Source: Conidiobolus incongruus B7586
Lineage: Eukaryota; Entomophthoromycota; Entomophthoromycetes; Entomophthorales; Conidiobolaceae
Direction: 5' to 3'
Assembly (NCBI GenBank): GCA_000697335.1
Contig: JNEM01011547.1
Coordinates: 1 to 14,614 of the forward strand
Length of the DNA stretch: 14,614 bases
Positions 1 through 9,028 of this stretch are shown here, piece by piece. A model generated the notes under the pieces. The model was not told the DNA's origin, did not search any database, and saw only the letters and a list, made by a program, of their open reading frames with translations. The first letter of the stretch is position 1. Every line of letters starts with the position of its first letter. A program made the translations under genes and the position numbers.

Positions 1-673
1 ATTTAATAATTTAATAATAAGTTTTATTATTTTTTAATGAAATCACTTTAAAAAAAATATAAAATTAATATAAATTAAAAATATTGATAACTATATTTTA
101 TTACTATTATATATAAAGTTAAAATTATAAAAAAATTTTCTAATAATGATAATTAAAATAAGCTATTATATTTAATATATAAATTATTATATTTTAATAT
201 TGAATAAAAAAATTATCTTTAACTATAGGAAGTTAGTAAATAAAAGTATAGCAAAAAGTTATTAATATTAAAAAATTTACTAATTTTATATTATTTATTT
301 ATATTTATAAATTACCTATTGAATATTATATTCAAAATAGATTTTCAAAAAGTCATTAAATAAAATTCAAAGTGGTAATATTGAATGTATTTACTATAGT
401 TTACTAAAAAAGAATGTGCTTGTTAGGAGCAAATATTAAGAATATTTAATTATATTTTTATAAATGATTTTATAGTAATATATAACATTAAAAACCATTT
501 TAAAGAATTTGTAATATGCATCCTATAATTAATCAATTAATTTCGAAGAAATTAAATTAAATGTAACCAAAGCCACTATTATTTAGTCAATAAATTTTCA
601 ATCTACTTAACAAAAACTATCAATAAATTCCTCTCTAATAAAACACACAAATACTAGATATATAACAGTTTCC
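1..673. other. AT-rich gene-free flank
   Basis: Nothing recognisable as a gene, RNA or transposon was seen here. The stretch is almost entirely A and T, with stops in all frames. A short perfect palindromic arm pair surrounds TTCGAAGAA near 537-555 (8-bp arms, 3-bp loop), which is common by chance in such DNA. The right end is the former upstream region of the NOSIP fossil. Confidence 0.6.
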
Positions 674-1516
674 AATGCCTCGCCATTCTAAAAACAATAT
701 TGCTTTAGCATTTTAACCTATGATGAGAGGAGAAAATTGAATTATGGAACTCCAAAGGTTTTAACTTTTGACTTAAAAAATTTAAGATATTAAAAATAAA
801 TATAAAGAAAAGGTTAGGTAAAGAGTCAATGAAAGGCTATGATGTTTGCTATTTATGCTTACAACCTGCTATCAATCCAATGAGCTGGTAAATTAATTAT
901 TTTTTTTGTTGAATAACACTAATATATTGAGGTATAGTACCCGTGGTCATATATCTTGTACATAATGTATTTTTGCCAATATTCTTACACAGGAATCTTC
1001 AATTACTAAAAAGAAAAAGGAATTAGATCAAAAAAATAAGCAAAATCAAGTAGCTATAGCATTTTCAAGTAAATATAATAATTTATACTGAAAATATTAA
1101 AACTTAGAATAAGCAAAAACCTCAGGAAAAGATGAAGGAACTCGAAATACTATCAAAATTTGAAAAAACGCACACTACCCTATCAGGCAATGTATAACAT
1201 TTTATTAATTATATGTCATATCTTTGCTAAATGTTAATTTATATTCTAAAGAGCCAAGTGCCAAAGAAAAGCCTAGAATACATCCTTTTTTCAAATTCAG
1301 AATCAGTACCTATAGCTAATAAAATTGTTGATATTTCTGAAAAAAACAGCCTCACTGTCAAGCTTCTGAACCACATTCCATTAGGTAATTTTACTAATAT
1401 AAAATTTAAACTAATCCTAATCACATAATGAAGCCTTAAAAAGCTATTTCCTTTAAATTTTATTCCAATCAATGGGCAAGAAAAATCATCAAATAAAGGA
1501 TCCAAGCATATGTTCC

Positions 1517-1526
1517 CATCTTGTCA
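1517..1526. repeat. Left copy of target-site duplication
   Basis: The sequence catcttgtca is identical to 1895-1904. In the NOSIP exon frame it supplies the Ser-Cys codons of the zinc-binding motif, which is how the original uninterrupted exon can be recognised. Confidence 0.78.
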
Positions 1527-1655
1527 CGTATCTACCCAATTAGTCCATATATATTTACCTTTAATATCGGTTTACCCATAATTTATCTCTTATTCTACTT
1601 TCCCTTAAATTGATCCATTCTTATCCCAATATCAAAAGGGGGAAATACAACAGGG

Positions 1656-1759
1656 ATCTATCTATCTATTCATTCATCCAGTCATCTATCTATTCACTCA
1701 TCCATCTATCCAACTATCTATCTATCCATCTATCCAACTATCTATCTATCTATCTATCT
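1656..1759. repeat. Imperfect (TCTA)n / (TCCA)n tetranucleotide array
   Basis: About 104 bp of TCTA units with scattered TCCA, TTCA and CAAC variants. The right end is the cleanest run (1740-1759), suggesting recent slippage there. It sits inside the 368-bp insertion. Confidence 0.9.
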
Positions 1760-1862
1760 GAAGGAAACTAACTCCAAGTCTTTGTCAAGAACTTCCAATA
1801 AAACTCCATATAACTACATCCTAATCCTATAACTTATCCACACTCCAACTTAATTCAATACA

Positions 1863-1891
1863 ATTATCCTAGTTTCCAGCACTAGGATAAT
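1863..1891. repeat. Perfect 11-bp hairpin at the right end of the insertion
   Basis: The arm attatcctagt (1863-1873) and its exact reverse complement actaggataat (1881-1891) enclose the 7-base loop ttccagc. The hairpin ends 3 bases before the right target-site duplication. Confidence 0.85.
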
Positions 1892-1894
1892 ACA

Positions 1895-1904
1895 CATCTT
1901 GTCA
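1895..1904. repeat. Right copy of target-site duplication
   Basis: The sequence catcttgtca is identical to 1517-1526. The reading frame continues from here into QRNLHSGIRLT of the NOSIP fossil. Confidence 0.78.
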
Positions 1905-2263
1905 AAGGAATCTTCACAGTGGAATTAGATTAACAGGTAATTAATTACCATTGTCACTTGGATCAATTCAAATTGAAATTATAAATTAGCTATCAAGCTA
2001 TATGGTCATATAGTCATGTCTATTGTTCTCAATGCTGCAAAAAAATTATTGAACCCAGTTTATCATGCACATATAGTAGCACTCAATTAACGAAAAAAAT
2101 TTTATTGTACTACAAACCGATGGTAATGTACCATATAAAGTTTGAGATAATTTTCAACACTAGCTCATTACTTAGGTACAGGATTTGCAGCTGGAGGAGG
2201 GTAATTGAAGCCCAGAAGTATGATGTAGCTTTTCAATACACTATTTCTTCCAAATTTACCTAA

Positions 2264-2587
2264 GTATATTTTATAGCCAACTTTATAGTCACATATAGTA
2301 GCTATAATTATTAAAATTAATATATACTTATTATTAAAAGCTTAATAATTATGCTTTAATTTTTATTTATTATAAGGATAAATGGTGTTTATCACTTAAT
2401 TTTAATAATAGATTGAACAGCTATAATATTCAGTAAAATATTGAAGCATGCAATAGGGTGGTAATAATAACAAAATTTTTTTGATTTTAGGTAACAAGAG
2501 ATCCAATTCTATCTCATTTACTCATTATTTTATGATTTCATTAAACTTTTACAAATATCTTTCAAAGTTATTAAAATTTTTTTAGGC

Positions 2588-2621
<34 letters not shown>

Positions 2622-3041
2622 CAATTTTAATGATTATTATATATTTTATAAATAAATAGCTAGGGTAAATTTCTTCTTACCAAAAACTAATTTTTGGGAA
2701 TTTTAATATAATTTATTTGAGATTAATTAATCTTTGGCCTTATATTAATGGATCAAAGATGATTCAAGGTGGGATTTATTTATGTAATTCATGATTGGGA
2801 TTGAATTAAAATTCAAATAAAAAAATAGTGAGTTAATAAAAATTCTACAATATTTTTAGCTTTATTCACAGTATAGATATTTAATAATTTATTAAAAATA
2901 TATTTGAAATTTTTAACAAACATATTAAATATTCAATTTATATAATAATAGGTCCTATGTTTTAATATTTTGACTTATCATAAATAATATTAAATTCCTT
3001 ATATTTTTCAGTATAATAAAAATATTTTAAACAAAAATTTC
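2264..3041. other. AT-rich spacer between the two gene fossils
   Basis: No coding piece was recognised. The stretch probably holds the old 3' flank of the NOSIP copy and the 5' flank (and perhaps the first, unrecognisable codons) of the POL3 copy. The only distinct feature is a (TA)n run. Confidence 0.6.
2590..2619. repeat. (AT)15 microsatellite
   Basis: Thirty bases of uninterrupted AT alternation. It is a self-complementary tract and a likely slippage site in this AT-rich DNA. Confidence 0.95.
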
Positions 3042-6000
3042 CAGCAAGGTACTTTTGAAGAAGATTATCAACTTTGCTAAGAAAATGGTATTTCAGAATA
3101 CCTTTTTGTTTGAATTTATTTTCAATGTCAAGTATAGAATTTTATAAAATGGATAATTTAAGACAGGAGAATAATGGTTCTGAATGGACTAGATATCATG
3201 TACCTGAATTCAATCCTAAATGAGATTCTATAAGTACTTTATATTATTCAATATTTATTTCATATTTACTTTCAATTAGTTTTTCAGCAATTTGATATAC
3301 AAGAGTTTTTAGTTAATAAAAAACCAGTTTTCATATTGTTTTGAATCACAGAGGCATTTAAAGCATATATCTGCAATTGAATAATATTTTAAAACCTTTT
3401 TATAGAGTGGTAACAGTATATGCTGTACAATTTTAAATTCTTCGCATTATTTTTATTTCCCTGCACCCGCTGACTTTGAGGGAAAACATTTGAAGCAGTT
3501 TAAAGATTTCTTCAATGTGATTTAAATATTTATATTTATTGCTGAAATTTAACATCATAAAATAGAGCAAAATACCCAAACAAGAGGTTAAGCTAGGATT
3601 AGCCAAAAAATATTAAGTTTTGGAATTTCATAACTTGGAATTCATTCTATAAATTGACTGTTGCATTTCATAAAGGAATATCTCAAGCCAAAAGAATTGT
3701 AGAGGAAGGTATTACAACAGTAGATTTTGAGCAATACACTTCTTCTACCTATCAGAGTAAGCTTAACTATACCTTAAGATTTATGATTGATAAACACGTA
3801 TTATCTACTAAATTTTATTCTTAACCTTTAATCTTAAATATGTTTCAGGTGCTCGGAGGTAATTGGATTGAAACTCCAAAGGAAACATACGAAGTCGCAA
3901 GGAATCCCATATCTCGCTGCTAAATTGATATAACCACAGAGTGATATTTATTTCTTTCATATAAACTTAAGTCTAATTCTATATTTTAATTATATCAATA
4001 TTATTAGTCATGCTCCAGAAGGGGAATGGTCGAAGGTTGCTACAATTCGTGCTTTAAGATTTGATATGGAATGTGCCGGTTGCCCAGGTATCTTCCCAAA
4101 GCATGAGCATGATACAGTCATTCATATTGCAAATATTGTCCAGACTCATGGTCGAACTAAACCTCTGATTAAAAAATTTTTTAGAATCATGTTCACCTAT
4201 TGCTGGTGCTGATTTAATGTGCTTTGATGATGAATCAAAACTGTTAGAGGAATGGAACAAATTTATTTTTATCGTGAATATATTATAAAGATATTCATTG
4301 AATTAGTTTCAACGTTTATATTAGGCTGATCCTGATTTAGTTATTGGATATAATAACAGCGATTTCGATCTTCCTTATCTGATGAAGAGATCCAGTCATT
4401 TAGGAATTGAAAGATTTCCCTAATTGGGCAGAGTTAAGAGTATGTATATTTCAGATAATATCTCTTTTATAGACTCAACCTTCAATAGATCTCAAATGTA
4501 AGGTTGATAAAAGTACCTTTTCTTCTAAAGCATATGATACTAGGGAATCTAACTATGTTAACATGATTGGCCGTATTCAGCTCAATATTTTACAAGTTAT
4601 GAGACTTGACTACAAACTAAGCTCTCATTCCTTGAATGCAGCATCCAATCGCTTCTTGGGTTAATAAAATTACTAATTGAAAATTTTATAATAACCTACT
4701 TTAATAGACGAAACAATGGAAGACGTATATTACCCAATTATCACAGATTTGTTTAAACAAGATGCTAGTTCTCGAAGAAGATTGGCTCTATATTGTTTAA
4801 AGGTAACAATTGATATGTTTTATTTTTGAAATAATTATATTAATTTTTAGGAATCATATTTGCCTTTGAGACTAATGGATAAACTAATGTGTTTTACCAA
4901 TTATCTTGAAATGGCTCGTGTAACTGGTATCCTTTTCAATTACTTTCTTTCCCGAGGTCAACAGATTAAAGTTGTCTCCCAATTATATAGTAAATGTGTG
5001 CAATTCAATTTATTAATACCTACAATTGAACGACAAGGTAAGTCTGAAATTTTTAAATATATTTTACAATTAACTTTGCCCTAGGAAGTAATGGTGTTGC
5101 TTATGAAGGAGCAACTGTAATCGAACTCATAACTGGATTCCATGAACAACCTATTGCCACTCTCGATTTTGCTTCACTATATCCTTCAATTATGACGGCA
5201 CATGATCTATGCTATTCTGCTTTACTAAATGACAGATTAATCAAGAGATACAATTTACAAGCGAGCGTTCACTATATAGTCAGGCTTGCTAATGATAAAT
5301 TTTTAAAGAGTACAGTTCAAAAGGGCATTTTACCTATGATTTGGGAGGAATTGTTAGCTGCTAGAAAAAGAGCCAAAGCCGATCTGAAAAAGGGAAAGGA
5401 TCCTTTCAAACGAGCAGTTTTGGATGGTAGAAAACTTGCTCTGAAAATTAGTGCCAATTCAGTTTATGGATTTACTGGGGCAATTTTTTGAAGATTCTCA
5501 TGTTTTCGAATTTCATCAAGTGTTGCCGGTTTGGGAAGAAAGATGATTAATGAAATCAAACGACTTGTTGAAAAGCATTATGAAAGATCAGTTGTAATTT
5601 ATGGTGACACTGATTCTGTAATAGTTAATTTTAAAGAAAATGATTTGAGAGAAGTAATGAAGAAAGGAGAAGCAGCTAACTTTATTAGTAAAGCTTTCCC
5701 CAATCCCATTAAACTCGAGTTTGAAGATGTTGACTGGCTCTACCTATTAATTGCGAAAAGCGTTATGCTGGAATGTATTGGACTAATCCTGATAAATATG
5801 ACAAAATGGATACTAAAGGCATTGAGACTGTTGGTAGAGATAATTGTAAATTAGTATCAACAGTAATGGATACATGTCTTCGAAAGCCTTTAATCGATCG
5901 AAATGTAAATGGTGCTATCAATTTCACCAATGTGACTATTTACTCGCTTTTGAATAACAAGATTGATTTGGCTAAATTAGCGATTAGTAAATCACTCTCA

Positions 6001-6949
6001 AAAGATTGTAATATATTTCTTTTTCTAATATTGGAATTAAATATAACTTATTTTATATTTAACTTATATAAATAAGCAACCTCATTCAGAACTAGCTGAA
6101 AAAACGAGGAAAAGTGATCAGGATAATTTGGCATATCCATAATTTTTTCATGTTTTTAAAACCGTGAATAGGATCTGCTCCTGCATTAGGTGATCGCGTA
6201 CCTTATGTGATTATTGAATCAACTTGTAAGTATTAGTTGGTACATCAATTAAATTTAATCCAAAATATTTTTTAGCTAAGCAAGTATTTGCAAGAGCAGA
6301 AGATCCATTATATGTTTTAGAGAATAACATTCCTATTGATACCAAGTTTTAACTTGGTAATCAGTTTAAAAGATCTTTAGAAAGAATTTTTAAACCTATC
6401 TTTCAAGATAAAACCAATCAGCTATGTAAGTATTTTTGATTTTATTTTCGCTTAAATTTATCATTGAACTTTTGTAGTCGTTGGCGATCATACTAGATCT
6501 CAAAAACAAAGTCTTTCTAAAGGAGTTGCCCCACTCTTCAAAGCTGCAATTGTCGAAAAATGTTTAAAATGTAAACCTCCTATTAGAGGAGATTCCAGTA
6601 AAGGTAAATTTTTATTTATTTTATATCGAATATAATTTAACATATTTAGCTCCTGCCGTATGCTCCAAATATAAACCATATCAGGTTCAAGTATATATGC
6701 AAAAGGCAATGTTTGAATTATTTTATTAAAGATTAATTTCAACCAACTATCATTCAGGTAAAAGAATATAATGAAGCAGCAATTAGATTCAGGCGTTTGT
6801 GGACAGAATGCCAAAAATGTCAGGGTAGCTTGCATCAGGACGTCATCTGCTCAAACCAAGATTGCGATATCTTTTATATGAGAACTAAAGCACGTAAAGA
6901 AGCAAAGGACACTTGTCAAGTTCTTCAACGTTTTAATTATGAATGGTAA
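3042..6949 (+). pseudogene. POL3: Decayed POL3: DNA polymerase delta catalytic subunit, introns retained
   Basis: Pol delta is the lagging-strand replicase of the nucleus. Pieces appear in family order. N-terminal: TFEEDYQL (3051-3074), VPEFNPK (about 3200-3220), FQQFDIQEF (from 3282), HYFYFPAPADFEG (3406-3516). Exonuclease domain: FDMECAG (Exo I, exon 4008-4273), NNSDFD (Exo II, 4325-4439), YCLK then ES (Exo III, 4708-4802 and 4851-5037). Polymerase domain (5085-6007): DFASLYPSI (motif A), [13 protein letters not shown] (motif B), YGDTDSV (motif C). Tail (6077-6949): LGDRVPYVI, AEDPLYVLENN, VGDHTR, CxxC zinc pairs. Exons 4473-4659, 6276-6425, 6478-6603, 6650-6705 and 6758-6949 also align. 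Stops interrupt it at 3078, 3221, 3342, 3921, 4421, 5489 and 6350; frames shift near 4171-4183 and 5755-5760. Exo III Asp is Glu (4851-4853), the conserved ETVRR Arg is Gly (5833-5835), and the fourth Cys of CysA is Tyr (6670-6672). Introns 3354-3405 and 6706-6757 start with GC, 6122-6171 with GA. Total length fits a full gene; the 5' end is uncertain. Confidence 0.93.
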
Positions 6950-7760
6950 AGAGCATACAATTTTTGACGTGTGCTTTGCTTATAAATGTATATTTTATTG
7001 AATAAACACATAAAATATCATATTTATATTTGTCACAAACCGAATTTTGATTACTTTTAAAATGACTATAATTCCTTAATGTATTTTCACTTTCATTATA
7101 ATTTTTATATATTCGATATTTTTTGTTTTTTTAATATTACTATATTAAAGAAGTTTTAATCATAAAATACTAATAATTTATTTGACTTTGTTTTTGACTC
7201 TTAAGGATGTCATTATGTAAAATTTGTTAATATATATATATTTCAATATAAGCTCAGTTATTAAAGCTATTAATAATTATACTTATTGATCAAATGGTAA
7301 TCGTGGTAAGTAAAAGCAAAGTCCTATCAAGTAAATTGGCATTTTAAAACTATACAAAAAATAGAAATTCAATTAAATTTTTGTTGAAAGCGATATGCTC
7401 AACTTGTTTATAATTTATACATATCAATCATAATACATAATTTTGCATTTTTATATTTATTGTATCTGTGATGAAAGATTTGTCTTCAAATATAGAGTTT
7501 CACAATATTATACATAATTTCTATATTAATATAATTATAGAGTTTTATCAGAATATAAAATTATATTTCAAATTTTAATATTACAACTTGTTATGTGTGG
7601 ATTATGATAATAATATTTATGTACCAATATTGAATATGCATTTATGTTAATGTTTATATGAAAATATCAGATGAAACTTTAATCAGTCTCCAATCAGACA
7701 GGGTTAAAGTGAAAAAACTTGATTCAAAGTAAAAATTTATATGCTTGGAAATATAAAATG
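6950..7760. other. AT-rich spacer between POL3 fossil and ECH 3' end
   Basis: No gene seen. An AATAAA at 7001-7006, about 50 bases after the POL3 stop, could be its former poly(A) signal. A 24-codon open stretch at 7658-7732 starts MKISDETL and is less AT-rich than its surroundings, but it matches nothing I recognise. Confidence 0.55.
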
Positions 7761-7766
7761 TTTATT
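7761..7766 (-). terminator. Poly(A) signal of the enoyl-CoA hydratase gene
   Basis: Read on the minus strand this is AATAAA, 11 bases beyond the stop codon of the hydratase. It lies close to the stop, as would fit a very short 3' UTR, but such hexamers are frequent in AT-rich DNA. Confidence 0.45.
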
Positions 7767-7777
7767 TAATTAATAAT

Positions 7778-8858
7778 TTAAAGACGATTAAATTTAGCTT
7801 CACGTTTTTCAGCAAAAGCAGACATTCCTTCACGTTGATCAGCCTATATAATATCTTGTTAATAAATATTGATTATACATTAAGATGAATATCTTACAGT
7901 TCCAAAAGTACTCTGGAATAAGCGACGTTCAAACAATAAACCACTTGATAAGTTTTGTTCAAAGGATTGATTAATGGCTTCCTTGGCCATTTGGACCATA
8001 GGGCGTGAGAGCTTGGAAATTCTTTCACCAAGAGCAATAGCTTCATCAACAACTTTGTCGGCAGGGAAAACCTTAGAAACCAAGCCGGAAGCTTCAGCTT
8101 GTTGAGCGGTAAGGTTCCAGTTACCTTCTAAAATCATTTCCATAGCCTTAGATTTGCCAACAGCTCTGACAAGGCGTTGAGTACCACCAGCACCGGGAAT
8201 GGTTCCAAGTTTGATTTCAGGTTGGCCGAATTTGGCTTTTTCACCAGCATAAATGATATCACACATCATAGCTAATTCACAACCACCACCCAACTAAAAT
8301 AGAGTTTAAAATCACTGGCTAAAGACAAAATAGATATTAGTATCTTACAGCATAGCCGTTAACAGCGGCAATGACAGGCTTGCGAATTTTAAGAATATCA
8401 CACCAGGAGCCCAAAAAGTTATTTTGATAGTTATCAATGAAGTCAGTATCTTTCATTTCTTTAATATCGGCGCCAGCTATATTTGTAAGAATTAGTAATT
8501 GTTAAATTTCAAAGCGTATAAAACTTACCAGCAAAAGCTTTTTCAATACCAGTAATGACGATAGCACCAATCTGTTTATCATTGTCGAAATTGTTTAAAG
8601 CATGATTCAATTCATCGATTAAGGGAGAGCAAAGAGCATTAAGAGCCTTGGGGCGGTTGAGGGTAACAAGACCGGTTGAACCACGGGTCTCAACAATGAT
8701 GTTTTGATAGTTGGAAGTGGTAGAGTCTAATAAATTTTAAAGCGATAAGTATTGTAAGGAGGATATGATATGTTCTAGTATTTACTCATTCTGAATTGTT
8801 GGAAAGGCTTAACCAAGGAAGTGTACTTGGGAGCTGATTTTAAGATTGAACGAATCAT
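7778..8858 (-). CDS. ECHS1: Mitochondrial short-chain enoyl-CoA hydratase, 286 aa, five exons
   Basis: Hydrates trans-2-enoyl-CoA to (3S)-hydroxyacyl-CoA in mitochondrial beta-oxidation; crotonase superfamily, a hexamer in known members. Coding exons read 8858-8786, 8726-8529, 8476-8349, 8293-7898 and 7843-7778. The four introns are 59, 52, 55 and 54 bp, all GT-AG, and together give one clean frame of 861 nt. Residues 1-24 ([11 protein letters not shown], basic, no acidic residue) look like a mitochondrial presequence. Family landmarks: NRPKALNAL (48-56), AAGADIKEM (90-98, with the oxyanion-hole region), [16 protein letters not shown] (130-145) and [15 protein letters not shown] (156-170). 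Both catalytic glutamates are present, Glu139 and Glu159, spaced as Glu144/Glu164 of the mammalian enzyme. Length is within a few residues of the mammalian 290. The start is chosen as the first ATG giving the presequence; an upstream ATG near 8910 meets a stop. A TTTCAG just upstream might be a 5' UTR splice acceptor, but no donor is convincing. Appears intact. Confidence 0.96.
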
Positions 8859-8975
8859 TTTTAAGTCAATTGCTCTGAAACAAGAAAACTATCATTTTAT
8901 TAGTGATATCCATATTAATTTATATTGAACTAGAGCAAATATTTAATTTTCTTGTATGACTGGTTATATTAGTTG

Positions 8976-8983
8976 TGACGTCA
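8976..8983. promoter_or_regulatory. Perfect CRE palindrome TGACGTCA
   Basis: The full 8-bp ATF/CREB bZIP site lies 118 bases upstream of the hydratase start codon. It is two GC-containing palindromic half-sites in very AT-rich DNA, so chance occurrence is unlikely. Binding is inferred from the known consensus, not shown. Confidence 0.55.
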
Positions 8984-9020
8984 AAATCACACTAAAATTC
9001 ATAGTCAATTGAGGCAGTTA

Positions 9021-9028
9021 TCACGTGA
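9021..9028. promoter_or_regulatory. Perfect E-box palindrome TCACGTGA
   Basis: An 8-bp palindrome containing CACGTG, the core for bHLH factors (Cbf1 and MYC types; TCACGTGA is the Cbf1-preferred form in yeast). It lies 163 bases upstream of the hydratase start and 37 bases from the CRE palindrome, suggesting a compact promoter. Confidence 0.5.

Larger units (their letters stand above)
1527..1894. mobile_element. Unclassified 368-bp insertion with 10-bp target duplication
   Basis: The same 10 bases, catcttgtca, lie at 1517-1526 and 1895-1904. In the NOSIP fossil the left copy ends the piece KHMFPSC and the right copy begins SCQRNLHSG. Removing the insert and one repeat copy restores a continuous exon in one frame, so the repeats look like a target-site duplication. 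The insert has no ORF of note and is pyrimidine-rich on the plus strand. It contains a TCTA/TCCA tetranucleotide array and ends in an 11-bp hairpin 3 bases from the right boundary. No terminal inverted repeat, poly-A tail or tRNA-like promoter boxes were seen, so the class is open. A 10-bp duplication fits Mutator-like MITEs or a SINE-like insertion. Confidence 0.72.
674..2263 (+). pseudogene. NOSIP: Decayed NOSIP-like gene (RING/U-box E3 ligase family), introns retained
   Basis: NOSIP proteins are nuclear/cytosolic ubiquitin ligases with a split U-box/RING, also found with spliceosomes. The ATG at 674 begins MPRHSKNN, the family N-terminus. After a frame change comes LTYDERRKLNYGTPK, an intron (758-807), then KRLGKESMKGYD and the first zinc-binding half (VCYLCLQPA). 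Another intron (888-937) leads to TRGHIS and ANILTQ. Later pieces are KFEKTH (exon 1108-1191), LKKLFPLNFIPI and KHMFPSC (about 1434-1526), SCQRNLHSGIRLT (to about 1934), AIKLYGHIV, KKIIEPSLSC, EKNFIVLQTDG, then TGFAAGGG and AQKYDVAFQ, the typical C-terminus, with a stop at 2261-2263. It is broken: frameshift in exon 1, TAA at 963-965 replacing the usual Glu codon, frameshift in the A-run near 2090-2100, TAA at 2201-2203 next to a one-base loss, and a 368-bp insertion at 1527-1894. The middle (1252-1430) is poorly matched. Host gene identity is firm; exon borders are approximate. Confidence 0.88.

Noticed and set aside
1231-1505. Short open frames on both strands as separate genes
   Set aside because: They overlap the decayed middle of the NOSIP fossil, have no start context or family match, and their composition is what decayed AT-rich sequence gives.
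1779-1800. Internal sequence tttgtcaagaacttcc resembling the NOSIP exon after the insertion
   Set aside because: The resemblance is partial and out of step with the exact 10-bp repeat, which explains the exon break better.
1527-1894. Helitron, because of the hairpin near the right end
   Set aside because: Helitrons insert between A and T without target duplication and end in CTRR; here there is a 10-bp duplication and the end is taataca.
6500-6835. 111-codon minus-strand open frame
   Set aside because: It lies antisense to the C-terminal exons and introns of the POL3 fossil, whose plus-strand protein matches are strong; this is a shadow.
3042-6949. Family-B DNA polymerase from a viral or Polinton-like element
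   Set aside because: The exonuclease, polymerase and C-terminal CysA/CysB pieces, as well as the intron structure, match cellular Pol delta throughout. No capsid, integrase or terminal repeat is present.
674-6949. Breaks in NOSIP and POL3 as mere sequencing or assembly errors
   Set aside because: Besides indels there are substitutions at invariant residues, altered splice donors and a 368-bp insertion with target duplication. Flanking genes in the same window are error-free.
674-6949. RIP-type (C-to-T) mutation as cause of the decay
   Set aside because: Several inferred stop-creating changes (for example Gly GGA to TGA, Tyr to TAA, Glu GAA to TAA) are not C-to-T or G-to-A transitions. Without the paralogue the spectrum cannot be measured, but it does not look RIP-like.
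7658-7732. 24-codon open piece beginning MKISDETL
   Set aside because: Too short, with no recognised family and no clear splice acceptor ahead; kept only as a possible exon remnant.
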